Positions 33,301 through 45,845 of a DNA stretch of 64,000 nt are shown piece after piece. The notes beneath the pieces were generated by a model, which worked only from the letters and a program-made list of their open reading frames with translations, was not told where the DNA came from and searched no databases. The stretch's first letter is position 1. Every line of letters begins with the position of its first letter. Made by a program: the position numbers and the translations under genes. Origin of the DNA: Datnioides undecimradiatus (Eukaryota; Chordata; Actinopteri; Lobotiformes; Datnioididae). The stretch spans positions 14,201,806-14,265,805 of the forward strand of contig WARS01000013.1 of NCBI GenBank assembly GCA_008933995.1, read 5' to 3'.

Positions 33301-36160
33301 TCTCTCACTCTCCTGACTTTCATGTTCTGCTTGTCGTGTCCACTAGAAGGGATTTAAAGTCACTGAGATGTATTTTTTCTGTTCAGTTTGCTTCTTATTT
33401 TTAATACGAGGATAATTTGTCGCATCGGAAATGGAGCATTATATGTATTCTTAAACTATGGATCAGACCCAAAGTGGGTCACGGCTCTACTTTTAGTTTC
33501 GTCCCGCAAAGTAAAAGTACCAATAAATATTAATGAGTCTGTATCCTAGGATGAGAGACTAAATTTCTAATTTGGGTTCTGCACTGAAAAAGAACCCCTG
33601 AGTTACAGGATTTAATTTTCCTCTGCTTTCACGAGTCGGGGGCAAAGCTACTTCTAAATTGCTATTCATGTCACCACAGCAGTGTTATATTGTTGTTTTT
33701 TTTTTGTTGAGCAGATGAGATAGAGCTGCTGTTGTCGCCAGTCGCATCAATGGTGGCAAAATTAGTCATGCTGATCAAAAAAGAAATCACGGTAACACAG
33801 CAAATGTTATGCCAACATGACAATTTTATGAGCTGGTTAATGTATGGACTTCATTTCAGTTTGTTATTATATAGCATGCATATATGATCAGAGTAGAGTA
33901 TTTCTCTGTTTACATCCAAGGGACTGTATAATGAAGCTAAGAAAGTTTACACAGTTAAGGAAAAACATTGAATTTAGTAGTCTGAATACTGGTATTACTA
34001 TGCACATTAAAACAAATACTGAAATTATTTGCAAATGCAACACACTCGATTTCACCCAAGGAACTCTGCCCCCCTCCAAATGCAGCTAACCTAATGTGAG
34101 TGGCATTCATTTGACAGCAATTTAGGAACAATTTGGAGCCACTGAGGGACCTTTTTCTTTCATGCTGTAGTGTTGATCAATAATTCCCCTCAGGATGTTA
34201 TTCAAACACACATACAGCAATATTCCTTCCTGAGAAACACTGTGATATTGACCCGTTCTTCCTGCCCCGCAGCCCTTCTTATTTTCTCAAAGAAAGGGTA
34301 ACCCAGGAGACAGACATTGTTGTGTGGCCCTCTGCTCTACAGTATGCAGGTTTTCAGGCTTTTATTGCCCAAACTCCATGACTCTCTGTCACTTTTTCTA
34401 CTAAAAACATCTCACACTTCTGCAAAATATTCCGTGTGTCTGACATTTAGGAGAATTTTGAAGGAAGCACTGGGCAATCAATTTGTATTTTTTGTCTAAG
34501 CTTGTTAGACAACTTGCATCTGATTTTAAATAAAGTACGCTTAAGACTTTTGTGAACTTCTGGAATTTCAGCGATTATTCAGTCTGGCTTCACTCTAAGG
34601 TTCATTTTAAGATATTCCCACATCTCATCCATAGCAATGAATCTGCACTGGTGTAGTTGGTGGTGTAACAGTGTAGGTGTAACGCTGCATTAATCAATAT
34701 TAAATATAACAGCAAAAAACGACCACATGTGAAAGCTTGCAGTAAAAAGCCCACAGGTAATTATCACACGACTCGGCAGCATGCCTCGGCTCCACTGAGC
34801 TTTTTAGCATCTAAGCTAATTGTTTTGATTTTATGGCACTCAGTTGAACTTTTTTTTGATTCAATCTAAATGTAATATTTGCTTACATTTAGTTTTATCT
34901 GTTTGCCAGGAACAAAGATCCATAAAACTGAAGATAAGCTGAGCACTCAAACACTTTTTGTTTACAGACAAATTCAAGAAAAAGGCACATGTCCTAGTTA
35001 TTTTAAAATGTTCTGCATTTGTTTACTCTGGCTCCTGGCCTTTTCGAGATGGACAGGAAGTGTACAAATGGCTTGTGTGAACTTGCAGGTAGTGATGAAC
35101 AGATCATTATCAAAAGTATTGATTCCATAATACCTGTGTCATTTAGCAAACCATCGATTTTCAAAGGAGTAGGATCAATGTGAGAAATCTAAAACATCAG
35201 TCCCTCTCCTCTGTTTTACACGAAAATACTGATCCTATTTCTATTTCCATTTGCTGCTGAATTGTTACTGAAAAACATAATTACCTATAGTCAAAGAAGA
35301 GAATGGCTGTTTTATTGCATTTTATACCAGCCCACAATTCCTTGCTTTACCAAATTGCCTTCCACTAAGTGAATCGATACAGTCCCAGGCCCCTAGTGGT
35401 ACTGGTAACACTAAAATGTTGTTTGAAACATATCAGAATTAACCTGGAGATTGGCCATGGAGACTTATTGCCTGCAAGAAAAGAAAAACAAAGAGGGAGA
35501 AGCCTCAGTGATCCAAGCATATTTCACATGGATGCTTCACCCAAGGGTGTCTCAGCCATTTAAAACCTCTGTGCTTCACTCACACCCTGGTGTCACATGA
35601 AAGTTGATGAGATTACATGATAATAGTTCTCACATGGTAGTCGTGTGATGTTGTTAGAGTCAGTGTTTGTTTCTGCTCGGTGGTGCGAGGTTTGAGCTAC
35701 ACCTAATTTATCAAGTGGATGGTGGTAATCAAACAGAAGGTACTGGTGCAGGTTCTCAATTTCAAGACTCCCAGGGAGACAACACAGTCTAGAAATGCCT
35801 CTTTGTTGTTTGACATGCCCTCCGTTGTAAGATTGATGTTATCATTCACAGAGTTGATGTGTTTTGTGAAAGCTACTACCTTGCAGGTTCTTTTTTCAGC
35901 CATGTGTCATCCACATATCTGAAATACTGGCTTCATGCCTGCCTTGCATTCTTATTAAGATGTGATGTCATCAGTATTTGTGGGATCTGCGCTGGTGATA
36001 TTTGGTTCTGGATCAAAATCACAAATTGGTGGTATTGTCCATCAGTACTTGCAGGTTGCAGGTGACCACTCACAAAGGTGACCATTTCTTAATCTAAATT
36101 TAATATACGTATGTTTCACTCTCTGAGTCCAATCATAATATGTCTTTTGTTGCTATTTTC
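33300..36160. other. non-genic AT-rich region
   Basis: I see nothing here beyond unique AT-rich sequence and short open frames of random composition. Confidence 0.55.
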
Positions 36161-36164
36161 ACTA

Positions 36165-36360
36165 TTTTTTAAAAGTTTAAAGTGAGACAATGTACTAAAT
36201 ATATCACTTTAACTCTGACTGCTCTGACCTTCCTCATTTCACCAATGAAAAGGATTAAAACACAATGCTACTTAAACTCAGGGGTTTTGCTGCTACAGGC
36301 ATAATTGTTCTGGTATGACCACTAGCTAATGGTGGCTAATATTAGCAAAGATTTGGTAAA
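36165..36360 (+). repeat. interspersed repeat copy B (family shared with 24725-24905)
   Basis: TTTAAAGTGAGACAATGTA (about 36174-36192) is followed about 120 bases later by TGGTATGACCACTAGC and TAATGGTGGCTAATATTAGC (about 36311-36346). This matches the reverse complement of copy A with scattered substitutions. The element may extend to about 36500, but I could not align its ends. Confidence 0.6.
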
Positions 36361-36499
36361 TATTGTTCATTTTTATGTGTGGTGGCCACAGTTGCTGCTG
36401 TTGAGCAAAAAGTTACAGAGTGATGCTCCAACATCACAGCTGGCTCAAGAGCTCTGTATTAGACAGTGACAAAGCTCTAAATGAAAACAGCTCAGCAGC

Positions 36500-39400
36500 A
36501 ATTAGCTACATTGTGAGGGTTAAGCATCAGTGCCGATCAGACTGTCATTGTACTGCGTGGGCTTTGCCTAATGACTTGTTGATTTGTTTTACATAATGAA
36601 CAAAGGGAGAATACTGTATTAGTACATTGACCAGACAGGTTAGTTGAAATGTCATTCATCCTCTTTATTTCACTTTAATGACTTAATGAGTTAATGTCTT
36701 TGTTTCCTGAATTTGTTTAATGAAGATAAGAAATGGAGCAACAGGTTGGCCTTCAGGAGGTGGAGTGAGAAATGCTGAATGGAAAATAGAGTTGTGGGAA
36801 TTTTGGGGTGGAAAGGGGGCGAGCTGGCAGACTGAGTTGAGGATCACAGCACTGGTCTTGTTCCCAGTCGGGCCAGGACCTGTGAGCACAAGGTGGACAC
36901 CCCTCATCAGCCCCCGTCCACACCCCTACACTCGCCTTCCAGGCTCTCATTTTCCACATGATTAGCTTACCACCTGTCCTCCGGCTGGCCCTTGCCCTCC
37001 AGGCCATCCGCGTCACGGCACCATTTAGCACTGGCAAGGTTTTCACTGAGACATGCTTCATCACTGTGGGCCTGATGGAAAGAAGATCTCAAGAATTATG
37101 CATGAGTTGTTGATACTTTTGCTTCAGAAAGTGAAAATGAAAGTAAAAAAGACAAAAAACATTAAGATCCAAAAATGTAACTTGTTTCGGGCAGTTTTTA
37201 TTTATTCGTATACAGATTCATGATTTTATGGGTGAATAGATTTATAAGTTATATAACAGCAGAAATTCCTGAAATCGACTATCCAAAAGAAAAAAAGACT
37301 ACACAGTACGTTGACTTCCTCAGTAGATGACAGACATGTCAGTGTAGTTCTTTTATGAATCAGCGGAAGGCACTGTTTACTACAGTATAGCTGCTCTACA
37401 GCTCCATACCTGAGCTGACTGCTGAACAGTCTTAGCCTCTGCTCTGATGGCAAATGTGAATGGACCCATTGGCTTTTAGTAAAATCACAGTATTCACAGT
37501 ATTTACAGTATTAACACTTAAAGAAATGAATTATTTAAGATTTTAATTATGCGACCCCTTTTGCACGATACCTGTCAACCAGTAACAGACTAAACTTGTT
37601 CAGCCATCATTGTATCATGAACTACCTTCTCAGATAAACAATTCCTATTATTTGAGAAGAAAAAAAATAGTTTGGGTCTAAATCCTAAAAAAATATCAAA
37701 GCTTGTCTCAGTGCAATGTAAACTTTAATAAAGATGATGTTAAAGGTGTGTTTCTTGTGCAATCTGACAGAGGCTGATTTTACTCCTGTCCTCTGAATAC
37801 ATTTTCTACCTGTTTGAACCTGTTGTGTGATGCACATTGGCAGAGTGCGACACACCGTGTTATCCCTTGGTAATTCAGCCCGCTGGTAATACATTTATGC
37901 TCCGTCAGAGCAAAGGATTGGCCATGACCCATGTTGGCCTTGCCTCTGATGTTGGTGGCTTTAGACAGCAGGGACAAAGGGAGGGTTACTAAAGAGGGAT
38001 GGAGGTCATGGTGTGAAAAGAAAAACCTCCTTGGCTTAAAATTATGACATGCCAGTGCATTAATCATGGATTTTCATGTTAGTTTTCTGGTCTACATGGT
38101 CAAATGCAATAAGTTACTGATTTTCAGTTACCACAGAGGATCTTCATGAATATTTGAAGAGGCCACCTAATGTACAGTGATGATATAGATGGTTGGGACT
38201 GCTAAAGAGTGATGGAAACACTGAAGCCTTTAGCTGAATATGACTTTAAGGTCATTCTGCCGAGCCTGCACTTTTCATGTATTTTGCCAGTTAGAGGCTC
38301 TATCGTCTGCGACACGACACAAATACTCACATCCAACCATTCACTGCAGATTCAGGCTTAATTGAACACAGGTGAGGGTTTAGCAGCAGGGAGAAAGAGA
38401 ACGAACGAGAGGGAGGCGGGCGTCAGACAGAGTAAAGTTTTTCAAGTCTTTGTCCCTCCTCAATTTGCATGCCTAATGAAGCTGAGCAGAAGTTAATAGC
38501 GGGTGTAATGACTTCTGACTGGCTGGGCTGTGGGCTGCTGGGACAGGAAAGGCTTTGAATGGCTAACTGTGGAGCAAGGTGGGCAGAGGCAGGAAGGGAA
38601 ACTCTCTGTGGGTGACAGGGCAAAGGAAGCCGGACTCACTTCTTGAGAAAACTCACAAGTAACTTTACTTTGTCATTCATATGTGTGTTGATGAACATGT
38701 TTTTGTCAACTATTACAAAACTATTGTTAGGTTAAGAGCAGGCATGGAGAGTTATTAGATAAAAGACAGTAAGTAAAGTTTATGTAAAAACATGCCAGAT
38801 CAGATGTTATTAAGTCTTTCACAGCACAGCAATTAATTACAAAAGCACCAGACATAAAACAGACATAGCTCAGACATGCTAAGGTGTCTTACGAAAGGAA
38901 AACCAGTGAGTCAGATAAGGCACATAAACAGAGTGAGAGATTTTATCAAAGTAGATGAGTGATCATGTTTGTCTCATTCACACGTTGTTTTATCTGTTTG
39001 AACAGTGTGCACCTTTTAAATTAATTTAAAATGTTTTTTTGCATCATAGCCTACACACAATCACATAGATTCTTGTTGGTTTATGATATAATATAGTTAA
39101 TTTTTCCAACACACTGTTCATAGAAAGCTATTTTTCTTACAAAGTCCACCTGTTTGCATCTTCTTTGATTTGAAATTTCAGTTCATCTGAAACTTTATGT
39201 CAGTAAGTTTGTATTAATAAGTGATTTTGGTGGTTTCAAACAAACCCTTTGAAATGCTAAGGTGTGTCTATTGTAACATAAAAGCTGTTTTGTGTACAGT
39301 AGTTTGTAGTAGCATGTGTTACTACTACTGTATTTTAATTTAGGTACTGGGCATTTACGTTTTTCCTACATCTATTTGATGTAATTTTATTTTTGAATGT

Positions 39401-39800
39401 CTTTTATATGCTATGTATATATAATGTCTGCATTATTTTGACACATCTACCAAGAATCTTTGACATATTCATCTAACAGGAAAAGGGCTCTGTCTCATCG
39501 TATTACCTTATTGTGAGATATTCTGTATATACTCTCTATTGGCTAGTTGAAGGGCCCTGTTTCAGATGACATGAAAAATGAATGTGGCAGACATGAGACA
39601 GCAAACGAGACATTTCTTTTTAGTGGCATCATGGATAAGGAAATAATGGAAAGAGTTCAGATATTTTAGCTCTGTCACTGTTCACAGCAATTCTAATAAG
39701 AATCTAATATCAGAGTTAAAACCCAGAACACGCATCTGTTACAGATTCTTACATATTGTTATAAATCAAATATTCTCAGGGACAAAACTGAGGGAAAAAA
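36500..39800. other. non-genic region
   Basis: No exon is supported on either strand. It is AT-rich with short GC-richer parts (about 36850-37060 and 38390-38630) whose open frames do not look like proteins. Confidence 0.55.
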
Positions 39801-39977
39801 CTTTTAAAATAGAGTGCAAAATTGCCATTTCAGACAGATTTCCACAGCTGCCTGACTCTTTCTTTTGCATCTTCACGCCGATGTGTTTTCCTGATTTTTT
39901 GGCGCTTTTCACAGAGGATTCAGGTTGGCACCATCACCCACACTGGCCTTGGTGTGCCAACACTTCTTCTGGCCGTA

Positions 39978-39980
<3 letters not shown>

Positions 39981-40017
<37 letters not shown>

Positions 40018-40041
40018 GCACATGTGCACCCACACACACAC
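39981..40041. repeat. (CA)n microsatellite
   Basis: A perfect CA run to about 40015 is followed by an imperfect continuation to 40041. Confidence 0.95.
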
Positions 40042-40143
40042 TCCTGATGGCCACAGATGTAGCAGTGACCAGCCCATCTCCACCAGGTGTTGCTTTATAG
40101 CTGTGTCACTTTGAGCCTGACTCCATCTGCCACACTCAGCAGG

Positions 40144-40182
40144 CGAAAAAAAAAAAACAACAACAAAAAAACAACAAAAACA
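40144..40182. repeat. A-rich / (CAA)n tract
   Basis: A run of A followed by CAACAACAAAAAAACAACAAAAAC. It could be a degraded retroposon tail, but no retroposon body is recognisable beside it. Confidence 0.6.
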
Positions 40183-41185
40183 AACTGCTTTTCACAGCAT
40201 GTGTACATGTGTACACACTAAAGTTTGGGATCCTGTTTTCATCATGACATGATTTCACATACAAAGGCAGAAATGCAAGATCAGTCTGGTTTAGATTGTT
40301 TAGATTGAAAATGTATTTTTCACACATCTTTAAAGCCTCTTTACGCAATATTAGAGTTTGAAAAGGATCCCCAGCAATTTGTTCACATAACATTCTCTGT
40401 TGGGTGATTAATGGTTGATCTATTTTGACTATAAACTATTCTTGGTTAACCGTCTGCTATCCATCTGTCACTTTTATTAAGCTTCAGTACAAGAAAAACC
40501 ACTGATCTGATGTGAATTTTAAGGTCACATAACTTAACAATATACATGTTTCATAAAACAGTGGCATTTGTCCTTTTTTTATCATTTATGATTATAGATT
40601 TAAGATATCACAAATTCTCTGAGGCATCAAAATAGCATAGCCTGTTTTATAGTCATAATTGTATAATCATAATTAATCACACTCTCAAGTATCGCAATAA
40701 TGTTGTTTACTTGCAAAACCGAAACTGGGCTCTGAGTCACATGCATCCCATTCTAATAGCATTGTTTAGGCTCAGCGATCTGTCATCCCACCAACAGGTA
40801 ATACGATAGTAGAGGAAACAGGCAGCACAATTAGATTTGTGTTGAACAGTGGGGCGTGTTTTTCTCCACCGCATGCTTGAATTTTTAATAACGCTTCTAT
40901 TTTGGAAAACACCTGCCAGTGTTCCAGAGTCTGAGAAAGAGCAAAAGGTCGACCCCTAAAAGTGATCAAGAGATGGAGATGCTCATCACTGGCTCATGCA
41001 TATTTATACTTTATTTAATTATATGTAATGAGAGGGTGTATTTGATCTGCACAGTGCTCTTAATCAAGCGCTGGGGATGATTTTCTAGTCTACCAAAGAC
41101 AGACGTCTTCCAAGCGTTTATGGTAATTTGATCTTTGAGATGAAGAGTTGGATCTTATGTGGGACTAACTGTTCAGATTTTTTTT

Positions 41186-41258
41186 ATAAATATACATATA
41201 TATATTAATATATATATATATATTATATATATTATATATATCAATATATAAATATAAT
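41186..41258. repeat. (AT)n-rich tract
   Basis: About 70 bases almost entirely of TATA units with TTA and CAA interruptions. It is self-complementary and likely unstable. Confidence 0.9.
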
Positions 41259-41390
41259 GAGGCTCCAGCTATTTTTATACTTTCTGTTGTGTATGTATGC
41301 TAGTCTGAGAATTTTTTTAAACTGTCAATTGCCTTAAGAAACAGACTCAGGAATCATGCATAAAAATTGTGCACAATCAAGCTTTGTAAC

Positions 41391-41422
41391 AAATTCAATG
41401 CCACAAATTCAATGCCACAAAC
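41391..41422. repeat. tandem duplication of a 16-base unit
   Basis: ACAAATTCAATGCCAC occurs twice in direct succession, followed by a partial third start (ACAAA). Confidence 0.8.
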
Positions 41423-41630
41423 ATTTATGTGTTGAATTTCATTTACAACAGAGAAAAGAAGCATAGAAAAAACTGGGCTGAAACATGAAAGAAAACTGAA
41501 ACCATGACTGAAACTGGATAAAGAGGAGATATTTAGTTACAGGGTTTCCATTTATTCAGTGAAATAGCTCGAGTCTAGTATAACACAAAATCTTGTACAG
41601 ACCTATGAAGGTCTGTTCCCAGACAACAAA

Positions 41631-41664
41631 TCCTAATCATGATCACAAAGATGGTCATGATTAG
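41631..41664. repeat. short inverted repeat (hairpin)
   Basis: TCCTAATCATGA (41631-41642) pairs with TCATGATTAGGA (from about 41654). TCCTAA words are then repeated downstream to about 41690. Confidence 0.7.
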
Positions 41665-42839
41665 GAATGAATCTAATCCTAATCCTAATTTGACTTTTTG
41701 TTAGGCACCATGATCAGGTCACAGTGTCACCTTGCTGAACAGACTACTTTCATGAAATACCTGCAAAAGTGATGAGATTCACGTCAGCCTCAGCCTTTTT
41801 GGTTGGAAATCACTTTTCGGCCTTAGAGAGAATACTAAAGTGGACAATGGTTTTACAAGTAAAAGCACTGATAGAGACAATGCTCCCATCAACGCATACC
41901 AAAAGATGTGGTTAAGTTGAAGCGTCACTAGACTAAAAATGATATTTTCATTTGTCTCTCCATTCCTTCATAATCCTGTCTTGATCGCAATCACACGCGT
42001 TAGCAAGTAACAAAATAGAAGCAGTGTATTTGACTAGATAACAACAGCGTGATCAGTTTCAGGAGCCTCTCTGGATGTTTTTTGTTTTAACATTTCTCCA
42101 CCAAAAACACATTGACATTACAATGTAGCTGACGTTAACTCAAGCTGACCACAGCCGCTGTGCTCTGAAGAGAGAAACTTCTGACTTTTACCAGCTGTCT
42201 TTCAAACCTACAGGGGGCAAGTCTTTGATACTTAAAAGAAAAGATTTATGCCCCAACCTGCACCAGCAGCCATCACTTTTAGTGGCTCAGTAAAAAAAAA
42301 AAGTGGTTGAAGAAAGCTGAAATAGTGAATTGTTTCTGATGTTTCATTATTTATAGTTATGCATAGTTAACTTTACTGAAGATGACTATAGACAATTGCT
42401 TTCATTTCTTACATGCTTTCACCCCTCTGAAAGGTTAGGATAATCTGTTTGAGTTTCTATCTTTAACACCCTTTTATTATAAATTTCTGTATTCCTGGTT
42501 TTTCCTTTCCCTGCTCTTATCCATGTTTGCATGTGAGAATCTGTTAACTAAGTGGTTGTCAATCTGAAATCATCACTGATTTTATCACCTCTTGAAAAGT
42601 TGACAGTATTGATAAAAGGTTTTTTTTAACCTGACAGCAGCATCATATTTATTCCAGACAAGCTCCAGTTGCTCTTTCTGCATCACCCCTGTGCCTCGGA
42701 GGAGTTTTCTGATAAAAGTCTTTGCGGGTACCAGGTGTTTAGAACAGCAAGAATGAAAGCTTTCATTAGCTGGCTAAAGCCTGGATGCCTATTGTTCTAA
42801 GCAAAGATAGAAAAATCAATATAAAAACATGCTGATTAT

Positions 42840-45570
42840 TGGTTTACTTGATGGCTCATCTGGCATTTGAGCTGTTTGGCACATTAGAAAAAGAGGAAGG
42901 ACATGTGCCTGTCCCATCTGTGGTAGCCAGCTCCTCTCTCCTACACTCTTTTATCTCTTACCTGCTCCCACTGTTAGAAGTGTTCCTTAATCTAGCCTTG
43001 CTTGCAACCTGTCTCTGTCTCTTTCTTCCCCAGCATCTGTCCACGTGTCCGTCTGCCAGCCCTACCTCCCGCTCTCACCCTACCCCCCCGTCCTCCGTCA
43101 TGAGGAGATGAATGGTGCTCTGTCACTTGCCAGGCTCTTCAGAGGGCCGGTGCTCCGTATGAGGAAAGTGCCAGTCATTAACAGGAGGGGGAGGAGGGAG
43201 AGAGGCAGGATGAAAAATGAGTTCATTTACGGGCAAGTCCTGTGAGCCGCGTAACGTCAGCAGCAGCAGCAACCCCCCTTCACCTTCTCCTCCCTTCTTC
43301 CTCCCATCACTTTCTGTAGGTGCCCAGTGGGGGTGTGTGTGTGTGCGTATATGTGTGTGCGGTGGGCGGTGAGGAGGTAGCAAGAGGAGGAGGGGGATGA
43401 AGTTACTCAGCAGATTTTCAGCCCTGTAAAAAAGGTGGCCACTGCCTGTGAGAAGAGCAGACACAAGATTAAGGACGGTACGTTGGAGTGGGAAGAGTCC
43501 AAGCGCAGAGGAAACGAGGAGAAGCATTAGCAGGTGGGGGATTAGAAGGAGCCTCATTATTCAGACTGGAAGGGCCAGGATGAATTTTAGCCAAAGATTA
43601 ACGCCTCTGGTCACAGCTAAGTACTGCATAAAATCTAAAATGTTAGGTCAAACTCTCTTAAGTAGAAGTTCAGTTACTTTTACCTGCTGGAATTGTAAGT
43701 CATGGAGCAAAGTAAAAATACAGTTATCGTCTTGCATTGTATAAAACACTAAGGCATGATTTTAGTTGATATAAATAGGTACTATGGTGTAAATGTAGAA
43801 TGACTGCAGCAACAAGTGCTCAGAAGTCACAATGAAAAGCAAAAGATGCCTTTAACTAAATAATAGTAAGTATCAAAATCCACCATAGAGAGGAAAGGGT
43901 GCAATATGGTTCATACAAAACAGAGTGTATTGGCTATCAAATATGAACTGAATGTGGTTTGACGTTAAATTGTAGCTGAACATCCGAAAGACCTCATCTA
44001 AAGATCTGAACCTTTATATTCTGTGACAGAGATTCAATATCAGGATTTGTGAAGAAGGACCATCTACATTAAAAGAAACAGTATTTCAAACAAGGCAACA
44101 ATGTTGAATTACTGCTTTATTTTTCAGTGATCATATGATCAACCATTTTTGTTTAATAATAAACAAAACAAAACAAAAAATTAAAACTAAAATTACACTT
44201 TTCTGTACATTCCCTGTTACAATATATAAAGTAGCAGGCTGTTGACGCTTGAACGTTTCATTTGGGTTTCATAACCATCTTAATAGACATACACAGTTTT
44301 AATTAGTCCAGGTGTCTACACCAACACTTGAAACTTTATGCCTATAATCATCACAAGATGCATCTTTTAAAGCTCCTATTATGTCCATTTTCTTCCAGTG
44401 TTCACAGTGTGCCCCTGCTGCATGGATCAAAACAGAGGCGGTACAAATGACCCTCAACAGTGATGGGGGACTGTAGCTGTTGGTCTTATGCTGTTGATGT
44501 CTTGTTTGTAGTAAAGCATCAACAACAAAACCATGTCATAATTGTATACCGTATTATAAAGAATCATATAAAGTGCTGTATTGTCTAGGTTTCAAAAGCA
44601 AATCTACAATGGGTAAAATTTGTTACTCTGTAGTCACAGCATGAACCAACAGATTCTGACTAGTTTAGGAGACTGACCAAAATCTAATATCTAATAAAAG
44701 TCATAGCTACACTTCTGATCCCTACACTACATATATACAGCCAATGACCAAGTAAAAAATATCTTGAACCACTGCAACCGGGCCACACATACCCACCACC
44801 CACTTTTTCAGTGTTTCAATGAAATAAATCTGTAATTTTGAGCCTGTAGAACATCCACATTGTCTTCATATTTATCCCATAACTTGTAATTTTGTTATTT
44901 CCGACAGGCAACTGAAGGCAGCATGTGTTAAATTGTTAGGCTGACTCTTTCACAATTTATGCCAGGCAGAAGCAGTCTGTCACTGTCAGCTCAGCATATG
45001 AAAGGCAGGTCCTGCCTTCATGGGCTCCTCGTAAACTTGCAACGTGCGGAGTCATAATTATGACTGGCCATGCATTCAAGTGCTTAAGGCCGACATAAAC
45101 AAGGAAGACGAACGCAGATGTTTTGTTGTTGTGGAGATATGGTGCTGGAATTGTTTTGTGCTTCAGTTAGAGGAGAAACGTGTAAATCAATGTGTAGAGC
45201 AGTAGAACTACATTCATGAAAATTTCCTATTTGCTTTGCAAAATCACTAAAATGGAGGGCACAGTTGTGGAAGTTAATGCCAACAGCAACTTTACAACTG
45301 AGGGCAGTGTAACAGCCTGCGGTTTTATGATCACCAACTCTGCAACCCAGGTAGCATGAAAAATTTGATGTAATTACAAGCAAAAGCTAGTACTGAAGTG
45401 ATCATGTGCATAACCCTTATAAATATAATTCCCACATGCCGTGAACACATATACGCCAAGGATCTAATAAACCAAAGTTGGGAAAAGAGAAAAAGTTCTC
45501 TCATGTATTGGAATAAAAAAGGTGAAGGTCTAAAGCCATGCTAGCTGCTCTACCATTACAGTACAGTGGT
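42840..45570. other. non-genic region with GC-rich block
   Basis: The block at about 42900-43560 is GC-richer, with C-rich and GT-rich low complexity (GT tract about 43332-43362). The 144-aa minus-strand frame there is Pro/Leu/His low complexity, not protein-like. The rest is AT-rich and includes an AACAA/AAACA tract near 44161-44180. No gene is seen. Confidence 0.5.
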
Positions 45571-45574
45571 GCTT

Positions 45575-45845
45575 TCAGCTAATGCTACTTATATAGTGCC
45601 TTTCACACCACTCAAAGTATTTTTACAGTACATGTCAGAATTCACCCGTGGCAGTAAAGGAGGAAACTAAGAAAACTAAGTCACTCATTCATCGTTCACA
45701 CACCAATGGAACAGCCAATGGGAGCGATTTGGGGATAACTGTCTCGCCACAAGACACTTCTGCATGGAGCTGGATGAAGCCAGGAATCGAACTGCCGATC
45801 CTCTGACAGGTGGACGATGTGCTATAACCATGGCTATTGCCATGT
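45575..45845 (-). mobile_element. degenerate tRNA-headed SINE
   Basis: Read on the minus strand, it opens with a tRNA-like head. TGGTTATAGCAC (about 45830-45819) sits at the A-box position, then CATCGTCCACC. AGTTCGATTCC (45793-45783) is a near-perfect B box. The body (CAAATCGCTCC, CACACACC-like segment, CACTATATAAG end) follows the layout of a widespread teleost SINE that I recognise from memory. Many substitutions show an old copy. It is not a functional tRNA gene, because the cloverleaf cannot be formed. Confidence 0.65.

Larger units (their letters stand above)
40200..42840. other. non-genic region
   Basis: No coding exon is supported. It contains an AT microsatellite, a 16-base tandem duplication and a short hairpin (listed separately). 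A weaker CTCF-like word, CCTACAGGGGGCAAG, lies near 42208-42222. Confidence 0.5.

Noticed and set aside
43123..43557. 144-aa minus-strand frame
   Set aside because: Low-complexity Pro/Leu/His composition from C-rich and GT-rich DNA; no splice context or recognisable domain.
45783..45830. tRNA-like A and B boxes
   Set aside because: They belong to a degenerate SINE head; acceptor and anticodon stems cannot be formed, so it is not a tRNA gene.
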